Source of the DNA: DASQUP01 sp035641235
GTDB taxonomy: Bacteria > Actinomycetota > CADDZG01 > WHSQ01
Direction of reading: 5' to 3'
Length of the DNA: 26,642 nt
Assembly (NCBI GenBank): GCA_035641235.1
Contig: DASQUP010000309.1
Location: 1-26,642 of the forward strand
The notes beneath the pieces were generated by a model that was not told the DNA's origin, did no database searches, and saw nothing but the letters and a program-made list of their open reading frames with translations. Of this stretch, positions 1 to 6,751 are shown piece after piece; positions within the stretch are counted from its first letter, which is position 1, and each line of letters opens with the position of its first letter. The position numbers and the translations under genes are program-made.

Positions 1-659
1 GCGAACACGTTGGCCAGACCCTCCGCGTACGGGCTTCCGTCGTGGATGGTCGCCGCCGACTGGGCCCCGAGCTCGCTGCTCGCGAAGTCGGCCATCGCCG
101 TCCCCTGGATCTCGTCGTTGTGAGCAGTTCTCAGGTAGAACGGCTGGTGCGTGTCGGGAGCGGTCAGGCTCGGCGCCGTGTTCGACGGCGAGATTATGGC
201 GATGCCGGCCTCGCTCAGGATCTGCGCGGCGGGCTCACCGGCGCTCGAGCAGCTTGTCCCGATGACACCTACCACCTGCTCGTTCGCCGCCAGGGCCTGC
301 GCGCCGCTCTGGCCTCCCTCGGCAGTGCAGAGGTCGTCCTGGTGATCGAACTCGATCGGGTGGCCTGCCACCTCGTTGGCGGGCTCGCGCATGTCGGCGG
401 CAATCGCCACGCCGTTCTGGCTGTCCTGGCCGAGGCTTGCGTTTTCACCGGAGATCACCAGCAGGGTGCCGATGGTGATGGGATCCCCTTCGGCGATCTC
501 TACACACCCAAATTCATCTTCGTCACAGACCGCGGTCGGGTCGTCGCCGCCGTCTTCTGCGCCGTTCTCGCCATCGTCATCGTCATCTGCGCACGCAGCT
601 GCTATCAGCATCAATGCGAACAGAAGCGACAAAATGGACAGTAGCTTAGACCTCTTCAT
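1..659 (-). CDS. LivK-type ABC transporter substrate-binding lipoprotein (5' part, cut by window edge)
   Basis: Reading leftward from an ATG at 659, the window contains the first 219 codons; the rest lies beyond position 1. The protein starts with a basic n-region (MKRSKLL), a hydrophobic core and an IAAAC lipobox, so it is probably lipid-anchored outside the membrane. A very acidic linker (DDDDDGENGAEDGGDD) follows, then a type I periplasmic-binding fold (TIGTLLVISGENASLGQ, VVGVIGTSCSSAGEPAAQIL, IAIISPSNTAPSLT) as in LivK/AmiC-like branched-chain amino acid or amide binding proteins. AAGGGGG lies 8 bases before the ATG, a strong ribosome binding site. It follows pdtaR on the same strand, but a 241-base gap with its own promoter suggests separate transcription. 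The ligand cannot be told from this part. The family is secure; the transporter genes would lie to the left. Confidence 0.88.
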   Translation of the reverse strand, partial: MKRSKLLSILSLLFALMLIAAACADDDDDGENGAEDGGDDPTAVCDEDEFGCVEIAEGDPITIGTLLVISGENASLGQDSQNGVAIAADMREPANEVAGHPIEFDHQDDLCTAEGGQSGAQALAANEQVVGVIGTSCSSAGEPAAQILSEAGIAIISPSNTAPSLTAPDTHQPFYLRTAHNDEIQGTAMADFASSELGAQSAATIHDGSPYAEGLANVF

Positions 660-757
660 CAATCCCCCTTGCTTCCTACCAACGATCCCCATCTCCCACG
701 GATAGCGGCCCACCCTGTCGCTGTTGAAGGTGGGACCCCAAGCCGGAAAACCGCCAT

Positions 758-786
758 ATCTTACCGGTGGGCGAGGGGAAGTCCAA
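758..786 (-). promoter_or_regulatory. Sigma70-type promoter for the LivK-type gene
   Basis: On the minus strand TTGGAC (781-786) and TAAGAT (758-763) are separated by exactly 17 bases. Transcription would start near 751, giving a leader of about 90 bases. That leader holds an imperfect 8-bp hairpin with one bulge, formed by 707-714 and 729-737 (GGCCCACC with GGTGGGACC) around a 14-base loop. The remainder of the 660-900 gap shows only weak structure. Promoter assignment is by consensus match only. Confidence 0.6.
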
Positions 787-900
787 TAACTTTATGCAGT
801 CAATTGGATTGCAACAGCGTCTTGGGCCCGGCGGACTACTACCTTGGTGGCAGGAAAAATCCCCAGCTAGGGCACTGCCCTCGGACCCATTTGACCCGTC

Positions 901-1494
901 CTAGGCGTCTGTGGTGAGCCCCAGAACGCCCTCGGCGATCGCCCGCATGGAGCGGCGCTCGTCCATCGCCCGCTTCTGAATAGACCGGAAGGCTTCGGCC
1001 TCGGTCAGCTTCTGCTCGTCCATTAGTTTGCCCTTGGCGCGGTCGACAAGCTTGCGGGTCTCGAGCTGCTCGCTAAGGTTCTGGCTCTCCTTTTTCACCG
1101 CCGCCAGTTCGGCATGTCGGGCAAGGGCGATCTCGATTGCAGGCACGAGGTCGGACTTTTGAAATGGTTTAACCAGATACCCAATGGCGCCGGCCTCGGC
1201 CGCGCGATGCACTAGGTCGCGCTGGGAAAACGCGGTGAGGATCAGAACGGCAGCAATGCCTTCCGACACGATGTGTTCCGCCGCCGTCAGGCCGTCCATG
1301 CCCGGCATCTTGATATCCATGATTACGAGATCCGGCTCGCGCTCCCGGGCCAACCGAACCGCCGCTTCCCCGTCCGAGGCTTCACCCACGACGTCGAAAC
1401 CCTCTTCTTCGAGCATCTCCTTGAGGTCGAGGCGGATGATGGCCTCGTCTTCAGCGATTAGAACCTTTGATGCGGAGCCGGTTGCGTTTGGCAT
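901..1494 (-). CDS. pdtaR: PdtaR-type response regulator, receiver plus ANTAR RNA-binding domain
   Basis: A 197-residue protein with an N-terminal receiver domain (about 9-125): acidic pocket AEDE near 15-17, phospho-acceptor Asp60 in VIMDIKMPGMDG, and the conserved Lys109 in YLVKPF. A helical linker (about 120-140) leads to a C-terminal ANTAR domain (about 140-192; LVDRAKGKLMDEQ, AEAFRSIQKRAMDERRSM). ANTAR regulators of the AmiR/NasT/PdtaR class bind paired hairpins in nascent mRNA and cause antitermination; phosphorylation by a PdtaS-type kinase drives dimerisation. Length and layout match mycobacterial PdtaR (Rv1626). The ATG follows the stop of the coiled-coil gene directly (TGAATG), so the two are probably co-transcribed and translationally coupled. 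No kinase gene is in the window. Confidence 0.93.
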   Translation of the reverse strand: MPNATGSASKVLIAEDEAIIRLDLKEMLEEEGFDVVGEASDGEAAVRLAREREPDLVIMDIKMPGMDGLTAAEHIVSEGIAAVLILTAFSQRDLVHRAAEAGAIGYLVKPFQKSDLVPAIEIALARHAELAAVKKESQNLSEQLETRKLVDRAKGKLMDEQKLTEAEAFRSIQKRAMDERRSMRAIAEGVLGLTTDA

Positions 1495-1773
1495 TCAGGC
1501 GTTGAGCATGCGGTCGAGCAGCCGGTCTTGTTCCTTTTCCAGCTCGCCGATCAGCTCGATGGCCCGAGCACGCTGACGCTCGAGCCGTTCGTAGTCGTCG
1601 CGCGCGATGCGGTAGTCCGAGTCCGCCAGAGGTGTCTCGGACACGAGCATTCTCGTCTTTGCCTCCTCGAGGACATCCATCTGAAAGAGCAGCTGCTCCT
1701 CTACGATGCGCAGCTCTTCCTTGGCCTTGCTGAGGCGGCCGTTCAGCTGGTTCATGCTCTGCTCGATTTTCAT
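1495..1773 (-). CDS. Small coiled-coil protein of unknown function, coupled to pdtaR
   Basis: A 92-residue, highly charged protein predicted to be almost wholly helical. Heptad-like stretches (SKAKEELRIVEEQLLFQMDV, then YERLERQRARAIELIGELEKEQDRLLDRM) flank a short break with the only Pro (SETPLADSD). No enzyme motif, signal peptide or membrane segment is seen. The open frame continues upstream through the tRNA gene, so the ATG at 1773 is chosen: it lies outside the tRNA and has a TATACT element 10 bases ahead of it. A later ATG at 1755 is possible. The stop abuts the pdtaR start, so a role with that regulator or shared expression is inferred. I do not recognise a named family. Confidence 0.7.
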   Translation of the reverse strand: MKIEQSMNQLNGRLSKAKEELRIVEEQLLFQMDVLEEAKTRMLVSETPLADSDYRIARDDYERLERQRARAIELIGELEKEQDRLLDRMLNA

Positions 1774-1783
1774 TGGGGCGAGA

Positions 1784-1789
1784 AGTATA
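1784..1789 (-). promoter_or_regulatory. Candidate -10 element for the coiled-coil/pdtaR pair, short or no leader
   Basis: TATACT on the minus strand ends 10 bases before the ATG at 1773, placing the start of transcription within a few bases of the start codon. No -35 match is found 17 bases upstream; a TTGACA at 1798-1803 is only 8 bases away and badly spaced. No Shine-Dalgarno precedes the ATG (CTCGCCCCA), which fits leaderless translation as is common in actinobacteria. Consensus match only. Confidence 0.38.
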
Positions 1790-1889
1790 GGCGGGGATGT
1801 CAAGAATTGCGCGGTGCGCCGCGATTTTTCGCGCTCCCGGTCCAGGGCTTGCTCAGCTGGGCGGCACGCCTTGCCGGAAAGCGAAAAAG

Positions 1890-1973
1890 TGCCGGGGGCG
1901 GGACTCGAACCCGCACGGGCCGAAGCCCAATGCCTTTTGAGGACATCGTGTAAGCCAATTCCACCACCCCGGC
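1890..1973 (-). tRNA. tRNA-Leu, anticodon CAA
   Basis: A complete type II tRNA on the minus strand. The acceptor arms GCCGGGG (1967-1973) and CCCCGGC (1891-1897) pair fully, with discriminator A at 1890. The anticodon stem ATGTC/GGCAT encloses the loop CTCAAAA, so the anticodon is CAA, reading UUG. A long variable arm (GGGC TTCG GCCC) and the T arm GCGGG TTCGAGT CCCGC complete it. CCA is not encoded. Five Ts follow directly (1884-1888), which may end the transcript. The gene lies between the homing-endonuclease-like gene and the coiled-coil gene on the same strand, and shows no intron. Confidence 0.97.
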
Positions 1974-1984
1974 AGGGCGTCGCC

Positions 1985-1990
1985 ATTTTA
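1985..1990 (-). promoter_or_regulatory. Candidate -10 element for tRNA-Leu
   Basis: TAAAAT on the minus strand lies 11 bases before the first base of tRNA-Leu, in the 34-base gap after the stop of the upstream gene. No convincing -35 element is present. The tRNA could instead be carried on read-through from upstream. Confidence 0.3.
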
Positions 1991-2007
1991 GATGTTCCTC
2001 TTCTGAC

Positions 2008-2748
2008 CTAGGTCTTCGGGCCAATGAATTCGTCCATGCGGGCAACCGCCGCCCGCCGCGCAACGGAGATGTTGTACCGATTCATCCGGCGCCACGGGAT
2101 CTCCAACAGGTCACAGGCCCAACAGAACAGGCCGCGACTGTCGTCCGAATGATTGGTGAACTGGTAGCGCGGATACCCCTTGCCGTTGACCCAGTTGAGT
2201 CCCCGATAGCCGTCCGAATGGATAAGCCCTCGGAGGAATAACTCAGGATGACTCACGACAATGTCCCTTTGCCAGGCTCGCAGCTTGATTGATCGCGTGT
2301 GCTTCATGCCGGGGCCGTGCTGAGGGAAGAGGCACGGCCAGTGTTTCCAGTACGCACAGACTTCGGTGCACCCGATGAGTGAGACGTGAATCACACTCAT
2401 CGAAGAGCTGGGCCGGACCCGCCTCATGGCGTCCCCGGCTTCCTTGATGATGTTGGGATACCGGTCATCGAGGAAAATCCGGAGTTTGAAAACGCCCTTT
2501 GAATGCGAACTGATGTGGCCGTCGCCGAGATACAAACCGAGAAGGTAGGAGTAAGCCTGGGCATCGATGCAAGCACCATTGCACACGGGGCAGTCACCAC
2601 GCCGCGGGTAGGCGCCGGGTTCTCGGCCCAGGTGGCGCCAGTCTCGGACTGTGGTCCGCGGAATTCCCGTCAGGCGTGCGATCTGACAGTCGTTCAGACC
2701 CCACGCAATCCAGCGTGTGACCAACTCCCACTCTTCCGCCGAGCGCAC
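2008..2748 (-). CDS. HTH plus LAGLIDADG homing-endonuclease-like protein
   Basis: About 246 residues. Residues 1-45 hold a helix-turn-helix (DCQIARLTGIPRTTVRDW). A short Cys pair (CPVCNG) follows, then two LAGLIDADG-type helices, YLLGLYLGDG (Asp near 76) and FLRGLIHSDG (Asp near 179), both keeping the acidic residue that binds metal in LAGLIDADG nucleases. A monomer with two such motifs is the layout of single-chain homing endonucleases. Similar stand-alone proteins (KHWPCLFPQHGPG, ISVARR near the end) occur in many actinobacteria, often called transcriptional regulators. The frame extends to a GTG at 2844, but that would run through a terminator; GTG 2748 has AGGAG (2754-2758) five bases upstream and is preferred. 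It is alone between a terminator and tRNA-Leu. Nuclease versus regulator cannot be decided from sequence. Confidence 0.82.
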   Translation of the reverse strand: MRSAEEWELVTRWIAWGLNDCQIARLTGIPRTTVRDWRHLGREPGAYPRRGDCPVCNGACIDAQAYSYLLGLYLGDGHISSHSKGVFKLRIFLDDRYPNIIKEAGDAMRRVRPSSSMSVIHVSLIGCTEVCAYWKHWPCLFPQHGPGMKHTRSIKLRAWQRDIVVSHPELFLRGLIHSDGYRGLNWVNGKGYPRYQFTNHSDDSRGLFCWACDLLEIPWRRMNRYNISVARRAAVARMDEFIGPKT

Positions 2749-2779
2749 CGCAGCTCCTGACCGGTCCTCCCCACTCGGA

Positions 2780-2798
2780 ATCACCGTATCTAGGTGAT
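2780..2798 (-). promoter_or_regulatory. Operator-like palindrome ahead of the LAGLIDADG gene
   Basis: A perfect 6-bp inverted repeat ATCACC-N7-GGTGAT, 19 bp overall, lies between the terminator at 2804-2824 and the GTG start at 2748. On the minus strand its centre reads TAGATAC, which contains a plausible -10 hexamer (TAGATA). A dimeric helix-turn-helix protein bound here would block that promoter. The product of the adjacent gene has an HTH, so autoregulation is an inference. Confidence 0.35.
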
Positions 2799-2803
2799 GC
2801 GAC

Positions 2804-2824
2804 AAAAAACGCGGCGGACGCCGC
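2804..2824 (-). terminator. Rho-independent terminator
   Basis: On the minus strand a GCGGC-GTCC-GCCGC stem-loop (2811-2824) is followed by GTTTTTTG, with six Ts at 2804-2809. It would end transcripts coming from the trpCBA side or from the structured stretch to its right. It also marks off the LAGLIDADG gene as its own unit. Confidence 0.75.
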
Positions 2825-3260
2825 ATGATCGATTGCGCCAACACTTGGCAGAAAGCGCCGTTTTACGTGCAGGTTTTGCCATCAGATGGCGAAAAGCGTC
2901 GCCACGGGGAGTGCGGCGCGCCCCACAAGGGGCGGCGCGCCCTACGCGACGAATCCGGCCCGAAGGCCGGACTCGAGGACGGTCATCAGTTGGGCGGCAG
3001 GGAGGCGCTAGGGCCGGGGCCTGCGTCCTTTCTGAATCCTTATCTGGCGCATTTCGCATCCTCCCTGGTGGGGCTTCATCTGCTGCTTTCCCCATCGGCT
3101 CGGATGTCGCTTCATAAATAGCCAATACGGGCTATCTTTCACTAGATATTTCCAGGCACTGGAAGTGCCAGACGCTGGGCGACCGACGAGAATCGGCCTC
3201 CGAGGGGCAAAACGGGCGCGCCGAAATCCACAGGGCCCCAGCACTGCCGCGCAGCAGCGC
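2825..3260 (-). other. Gene-free structured stretch downstream of trpA (possible 3' UTR or small RNA)
   Basis: No convincing coding region is seen on either strand; the open frames here lack ribosome sites and recognisable motifs. On the minus strand four hairpins precede the terminator at 2804-2824: 2951-2974 (10 bp including one G-U, closed by a C(UUCG)G tetraloop), 2914-2942 (10 bp with a 3-base bulge, built on two GGCGCGCC copies), 2887-2904 (TGGCGA/TCGCCA) and 2837-2849 (GCCAA/TTGGC). Farther right, 3115-3135 (ATAGCC/GGCTAT) and 3153-3167 (GGCACT/AGTGCC) form weaker stems. The tetraloop is UUCG only on the minus strand, pointing to transcription that way. The segment does not match tmRNA, RNase P RNA, SRP RNA or a riboswitch that I recognise. 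Confidence 0.4.
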
Positions 3261-4037
3261 CTAGAGCGCCGCCAGAGCGGTCCGGACCTCCTCCAGGAAC
3301 TCTCCCGCCGCCTCCGCTCCCCGCTCCTCGATAAGGCCGACCACGGCGCTGCCTATGACCACCCCGTCGGCGGATTCGACGGCCTCGACCGCCTGCCCGG
3401 CGGTCGTGACCCCGATTCCGACAAGCACGGGCAGATCCGTGGCCTCCCGGCACCGTGCGACGACGGCGGCGGCGCGCTCAGAAAGGGACTCCCGGGCCCC
3501 CGTCACTCCGAGGGTCGATACGGCATAAACAAAGCCGGTTGCGGTTGCTGTGATCGCCGATACCCGCTCCGGCGAGGAGGTCGGCGCGACGAGCGGGATC
3601 CATCCGAGCCCGGCATCCGCCGCTGCCTCCCGCAGCGACGAGGACTCCTCAACGGGCAGATCCGGCACGATTAGGCCGCCGATCCCCGATTTGGCGGCGC
3701 GCCGGCAGAATTCGGCCTCGCCGAGGCGATGGATCGGGTTGTAGTAGGTCATCACGACACGAGGAACCTCCGCCGGCAGGCCGGCCGCGGAGTCGAGGAC
3801 CTCGAGCGGGCCGACGCCGTCCCTAATGGCCCGCTCACCGGCGCCGGCGATCACCGGGCCATCCATCAACGGGTCCGAGTAGGGAAGTCCGATCTCGACC
3901 GCATCCGCGAACCCCGCCACCGCCGAAAAGGCGTCCGGCCAGCCCTCGAGCGAAGGTCGCCCTCCCATCACATAGGGGACGAGCAGCTTGCGGCCAGCGG
4001 CGCGCCGGGCCTCGAGGTGATCCAGCAAAACGGTCAC
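3261..4037 (-). CDS. trpA: Tryptophan synthase alpha chain
   Basis: A 258-residue TIM-barrel enzyme that cleaves indole-3-glycerol phosphate to indole and glyceraldehyde 3-phosphate; the indole passes through a tunnel to TrpB. The family signature VEIGLPYSDPLMDGP places the two catalytic acids at Glu48 and Asp59. The phosphate-binding turns YAVSTLGVTG and VGIGVTT are intact, and the length is normal. The start is a GTG overlapping the trpB stop as GTGA, so translation is coupled. It is the last gene of the lipoprotein-trpC-trpB-trpA unit; transcription would continue into the hairpin-rich stretch and stop at the terminator near 2804. Confidence 0.97.
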   Translation of the reverse strand: MTVLLDHLEARRAAGRKLLVPYVMGGRPSLEGWPDAFSAVAGFADAVEIGLPYSDPLMDGPVIAGAGERAIRDGVGPLEVLDSAAGLPAEVPRVVMTYYNPIHRLGEAEFCRRAAKSGIGGLIVPDLPVEESSSLREAAADAGLGWIPLVAPTSSPERVSAITATATGFVYAVSTLGVTGARESLSERAAAVVARCREATDLPVLVGIGVTTAGQAVEAVESADGVVIGSAVVGLIEERGAEAAGEFLEEVRTALAAL

Positions 4038-5182
4038 CGGCCGGTCGCCTCTGCGATCGTCGCCACATCCTTGTCGCCGCGCCCCGATAGCCCGACGAGC
4101 ACCAGCCCGCCCGGCGTGGACCGCAGCACATACGCCAGCGCATGAGCGGGTTCAAGGGCCGGAAGAATGCCCTCGGACTCGGCGAGGGCCGCAAAAGCAT
4201 CGAGGGCCTCGCCATCGGTTGCGGTCTCGTAGCGCGCCCGGCCGGTTGCCGCCAGCCACGCGTGCTCCGGCCCAACTCCTGGGTAGTCGAGCCCTGCCGA
4301 GATCGAGTGCGCCTCGGTTATGAGCCCCTCTTCGTCCTGAAGCACAAGGCTGCGCGCGCCATGCAGTACGCCCGGCTGCCCCTCGGTGATCGAGGCTCCG
4401 TGGCGCCGATCGAGGCCCTCGCCGGCCGCCTCCACTCCGACCAGGCGCACGTCATCGTCGTAGAACCCACGGAACAGACCGATTGCGTTCGAGCCTCCGC
4501 CCACACACGCGACTACTTCGTCTGGAAGCTCCCCGGTTAGCTCCAGACACTGTGCGCGCGCCTCACCACCGATAATGGATTGGAGGCTCGCGACGATCTC
4601 GGGATAGGGGTGGGGGCCAACGATCGACCCGATCACGTAGTGCGTGTCCTCGACGTTTGTTACCCAGTCGCGCAGGGCCTCGTTGATTGCGTCCTTGAGT
4701 GTCGCCGAACCCGCTTCGACCGGAACGACTTCAGCACCGAGCATTTGCATCCGTACGACATTGAGGTGTTGCCGGCGCGTATCTACGGAGCCCATGTAGA
4801 CCACACACGGCAGCCCGAAGTAGGCCGCCGCCGTGGCCGTGGCAACGCCGTGCTGCCCCGCGCCGGTTTCGGCGATGATCCGCGTCTTGCCCATCCGGAC
4901 GGCGAGCAGGACCTGGCCGATCGTGTTGTTGATCTTGTGCGCTCCGGTGTGCGCGAGATCCTCTCGTTTTAGGAGCACTCGTGAGCCGGCACGCTCCGAA
5001 AAACGCGCCGCTTCGTAGAGCGGCGTCGGCCTGCCGATCACATCTGCCCGCAGGCGCTCCAACTCAGCGAGGAACTCGTCGTCAGACCGCGCCTTGTCCC
5101 ACGCGACCTCGAGTTCATCGAGCGCGCCCATCAGTGCCTCGGGCACATATTGGCCCCCGAACTCGCCGAAGCGTCCCTTCAT
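4034..5182 (-). CDS. trpB: Tryptophan synthase beta chain
   Basis: A 382-residue PLP enzyme that condenses indole with L-serine to give L-tryptophan. The N-terminus (GRFGEFGGQYVPEALM) is the classical TrpB1 type. The PLP lysine is Lys83 in AHTGAHKINN; the phosphate-binding loop CVGGGSNAIG, the loop AETGAGQHGVATAT and the terminal LSGRGDKD are all present. The length is standard. It starts with ATG overlapping the trpC stop (ATGA) and ends overlapping the trpA start (GTGA), so the three genes are tightly coupled. Confidence 0.98.
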   Translation of the reverse strand: MKGRFGEFGGQYVPEALMGALDELEVAWDKARSDDEFLAELERLRADVIGRPTPLYEAARFSERAGSRVLLKREDLAHTGAHKINNTIGQVLLAVRMGKTRIIAETGAGQHGVATATAAAYFGLPCVVYMGSVDTRRQHLNVVRMQMLGAEVVPVEAGSATLKDAINEALRDWVTNVEDTHYVIGSIVGPHPYPEIVASLQSIIGGEARAQCLELTGELPDEVVACVGGGSNAIGLFRGFYDDDVRLVGVEAAGEGLDRRHGASITEGQPGVLHGARSLVLQDEEGLITEAHSISAGLDYPGVGPEHAWLAATGRARYETATDGEALDAFAALAESEGILPALEPAHALAYVLRSTPGGLVLVGLSGRGDKDVATIAEATGR

Positions 5183-5949
5183 CGGCCCATCAGCTCCCGT
5201 ACCTTGGTCGCCGGGTCGGACGCCCGCACCAGGCTCTCCCCCACCAACACTGCTTGGGCCCCGGCCGCGTGAAGTGCAGCCACCTCGGCACGCTCTTCGA
5301 CCCCTGAGAGCGCAACGATCGTGCAGCCGTCTGGAACGAGCGGTGCGAGTTTGGCGGTGCGCTCCGGATCGACTTCGAAGGTCGTCAGGTCCCGGTGGTT
5401 GATCCCGATCAGGTCGGGCCCCAGATCGAGAGCTCGATCGAGGTCCGCCTCATCGAAGACCTCCACGAGCACATCGAGCCCTAGGGACCGCGCCGACATG
5501 TACAGCGTGGCCAGCTCATTCCCGACCGCCCTGACGATCAACAGGAGCGCGTCCGCCCCCCACGCCCTCGACTCGAACACTTGAAAGGGATCGATGATGA
5601 AGTCCTTGCGCAGGACGGGGAGGCCCGCCTCTCGGGCCGCGCCGAGGTCCTCCATGGAGCCGAGGAAATAGTCCGGTTCGGTTAGAACGGAGATCGCGGC
5701 CGCGCCGCCGTCCCTGAACGCACCGGCAAGCTCCCGTGGGTTGAGGTCCTCCTTCAGGACCCCCTTCGAGGGAGACGCCCGCTTCACTTCCGCGATCAGG
5801 GCGATGTCGTCGCCTGCCAGAGCTGCTGCAAACCCGCGCGGAGCCGCGGCGGCGGTTATGCGCTGTTCCAGGGCCTCCTCCGACACGACGCCGCTTAGCT
5901 CCGCGACACGTGCCTTGGTCGACGCGAGAAGGTCGTCAAGCAAAGACAT
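5179..5949 (-). CDS. trpC: Indole-3-glycerol phosphate synthase
   Basis: A 256-residue single-domain TrpC that closes the indole ring from CdRP with loss of CO2. Visible motifs are AEVKRASPSKG (catalytic Lys56), VLRKDFIIDPFQ (second catalytic Lys), LIGINHRDLTTFEVD and VALSGVEERAE with the C-terminal phosphate loop. There is no TrpF domain fused to it, unlike the enterobacterial enzyme. The ATG at 5949 is nine bases after the stop of the upstream lipoprotein gene; no strong ribosome site is seen in that gap, so coupling to the upstream gene is likely. The gene for the preceding enzyme, TrpF, is not in the window. Confidence 0.97.
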   Translation of the reverse strand: MSLLDDLLASTKARVAELSGVVSEEALEQRITAAAAPRGFAAALAGDDIALIAEVKRASPSKGVLKEDLNPRELAGAFRDGGAAAISVLTEPDYFLGSMEDLGAAREAGLPVLRKDFIIDPFQVFESRAWGADALLLIVRAVGNELATLYMSARSLGLDVLVEVFDEADLDRALDLGPDLIGINHRDLTTFEVDPERTAKLAPLVPDGCTIVALSGVEERAEVAALHAAGAQAVLVGESLVRASDPATKVRELMGR

Positions 5950-5958
5950 GCCGTCAGG

Positions 5959-6732
5959 TTACCGGCCACGCTCCGTCAGGTACTCCAGCAGCACTTTGCC
6001 GACCTGATCCGGCGCGCCCCCGATCACGGCAAAGTCCAGCCCGGCGCGCTGCCACAGTTGCTCGTCGGGCATGATCTTCAGCGGACTCGGGGGAATCTCA
6101 ACGCCGATGCTCTCGGCAACTTCGTTGATCCCGGGAGCCGCGGGTCCGCGTGCGAAGAACCCGGTACCACCGTGCAAGGCGAGCAACTCGATCACCACCG
6201 GGTCGAGGTCGTCGTCGAGCAGGCCCTGAATGAGACGCCTCGCTCCGAGACGGCCACCGGGTACCTCAGCGTGGTCCGCTCCGAGCGCGACGAACTCGAC
6301 GGAGTGATCCGGCACCGCCACTCGAAGTGCACGCGCCAACTCCAGGAAGAGCCCCAGGGATGCGCCGGACGGCTCAGGTTCCTCGCCGGTGTCGAAGGGA
6401 ACTACCACCACGGCCACGGGATCCTCTGCGCTCGGCGGCAGGGCGACCACGTTAGTCGAACGCACAAGGTTCCCGACTGGAACTCCGTCGAGACGAACCA
6501 GATAGCCGGCCTGCTGCAGGTGCCCCAAGAGGTAGGCGGACGCCGCGCCCTCGTTCTGCGTTCCCGCGCGGCGCTCGGGCAGTTCTTCGTCGAACTGCGC
6601 CGAGTGTCCCTCAATATCCTCGATCTGCACAGTAGGAGGGCCGGTCGGCTCGACTTCGGGACGCCGGGGCCCTTCCGCGGTGCAAGAAACCGCCGCGACC
6701 AAAAGAAAACAGATCGTCAGCGCACGAAACAC
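5959..6732 (-). CDS. Predicted lipoprotein, M28-aminopeptidase-like fold lacking the metal ligands
   Basis: About 257 residues. A short signal (FRALTICFLLVAAVSC) ends in a plausible lipobox with Cys17, so the protein is likely membrane-anchored and extracytoplasmic. The body follows the M28 zinc-peptidase plan: RRAGTQNEGAASAYLLGHL, QQAGYLVRLDGV, NVVALPPSAEDPVAVVVV, a helix LGLFLELARALRV, and VEFVALGADHAEVPGGRLG. Where active M28 enzymes carry the AHYD, GAxDN and EE metal-binding elements, this one reads VPFD, PSGASLG and DHAE, so the usual zinc ligands look lost. The start is uncertain: GTG 6732 avoids overlap with the divergent PRC gene, while ATG 6774 would overlap it by 23 bases. It heads the trpCBA unit with a nine-base gap. 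Function unknown; a binding or scaffold role is inferred. Confidence 0.72.
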   Translation of the reverse strand: MFRALTICFLLVAAVSCTAEGPRRPEVEPTGPPTVQIEDIEGHSAQFDEELPERRAGTQNEGAASAYLLGHLQQAGYLVRLDGVPVGNLVRSTNVVALPPSAEDPVAVVVVPFDTGEEPEPSGASLGLFLELARALRVAVPDHSVEFVALGADHAEVPGGRLGARRLIQGLLDDDLDPVVIELLALHGGTGFFARGPAAPGINEVAESIGVEIPPSPLKIMPDEQLWQRAGLDFAVIGGAPDQVGKVLLEYLTERGR

Positions 6733-6737
6733 ACACG

Positions 6738-6743
6738 TAGTAT
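6738..6743 (+). promoter_or_regulatory. Candidate -10 element for a leaderless PRC-barrel transcript
   Basis: TAGTAT ends 8 bases before the ATG at 6752, so transcription would begin at or beside the start codon. No ribosome binding site lies in the short gap (CGAGCCGG), which agrees with leaderless translation. No good -35 is seen. The site falls within the region encoding the start of the divergent lipoprotein gene. Confidence 0.38.
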
Positions 6744-6751
6744 CGAGCCGG

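Noticed and set aside
660..757. ANTAR target (tandem hexaloop hairpins) in the leader of the LivK-type gene
   Set aside because: The one clear stem has a 14-base loop and no second hexaloop stem is near; the pattern does not fit.
850..900. Rho-independent terminator after pdtaR
   Set aside because: The short GGG/CCC stems near five Ts (855-859) are only three to four pairs long and not convincing.
1798..1803. TTGACA as -35 box for the coiled-coil gene
   Set aside because: It is only 8 bases from the TATACT element, far from the 16-18 needed.
2008..3260. Group I intron associated with the LAGLIDADG gene and tRNA-Leu
   Set aside because: tRNA-Leu is uninterrupted, and the conserved P/Q/R/S core sequences of group I introns could not be found in the hairpin-rich stretch.
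2825..3260. tmRNA, RNase P RNA, SRP RNA or riboswitch in the gene-free stretch
   Set aside because: None of their conserved sequence blocks (RNase P GAGGAAAGTCC, SRP GGAAGCAGC loop, tmRNA ends, TPP or cobalamin boxes) is present on either strand.
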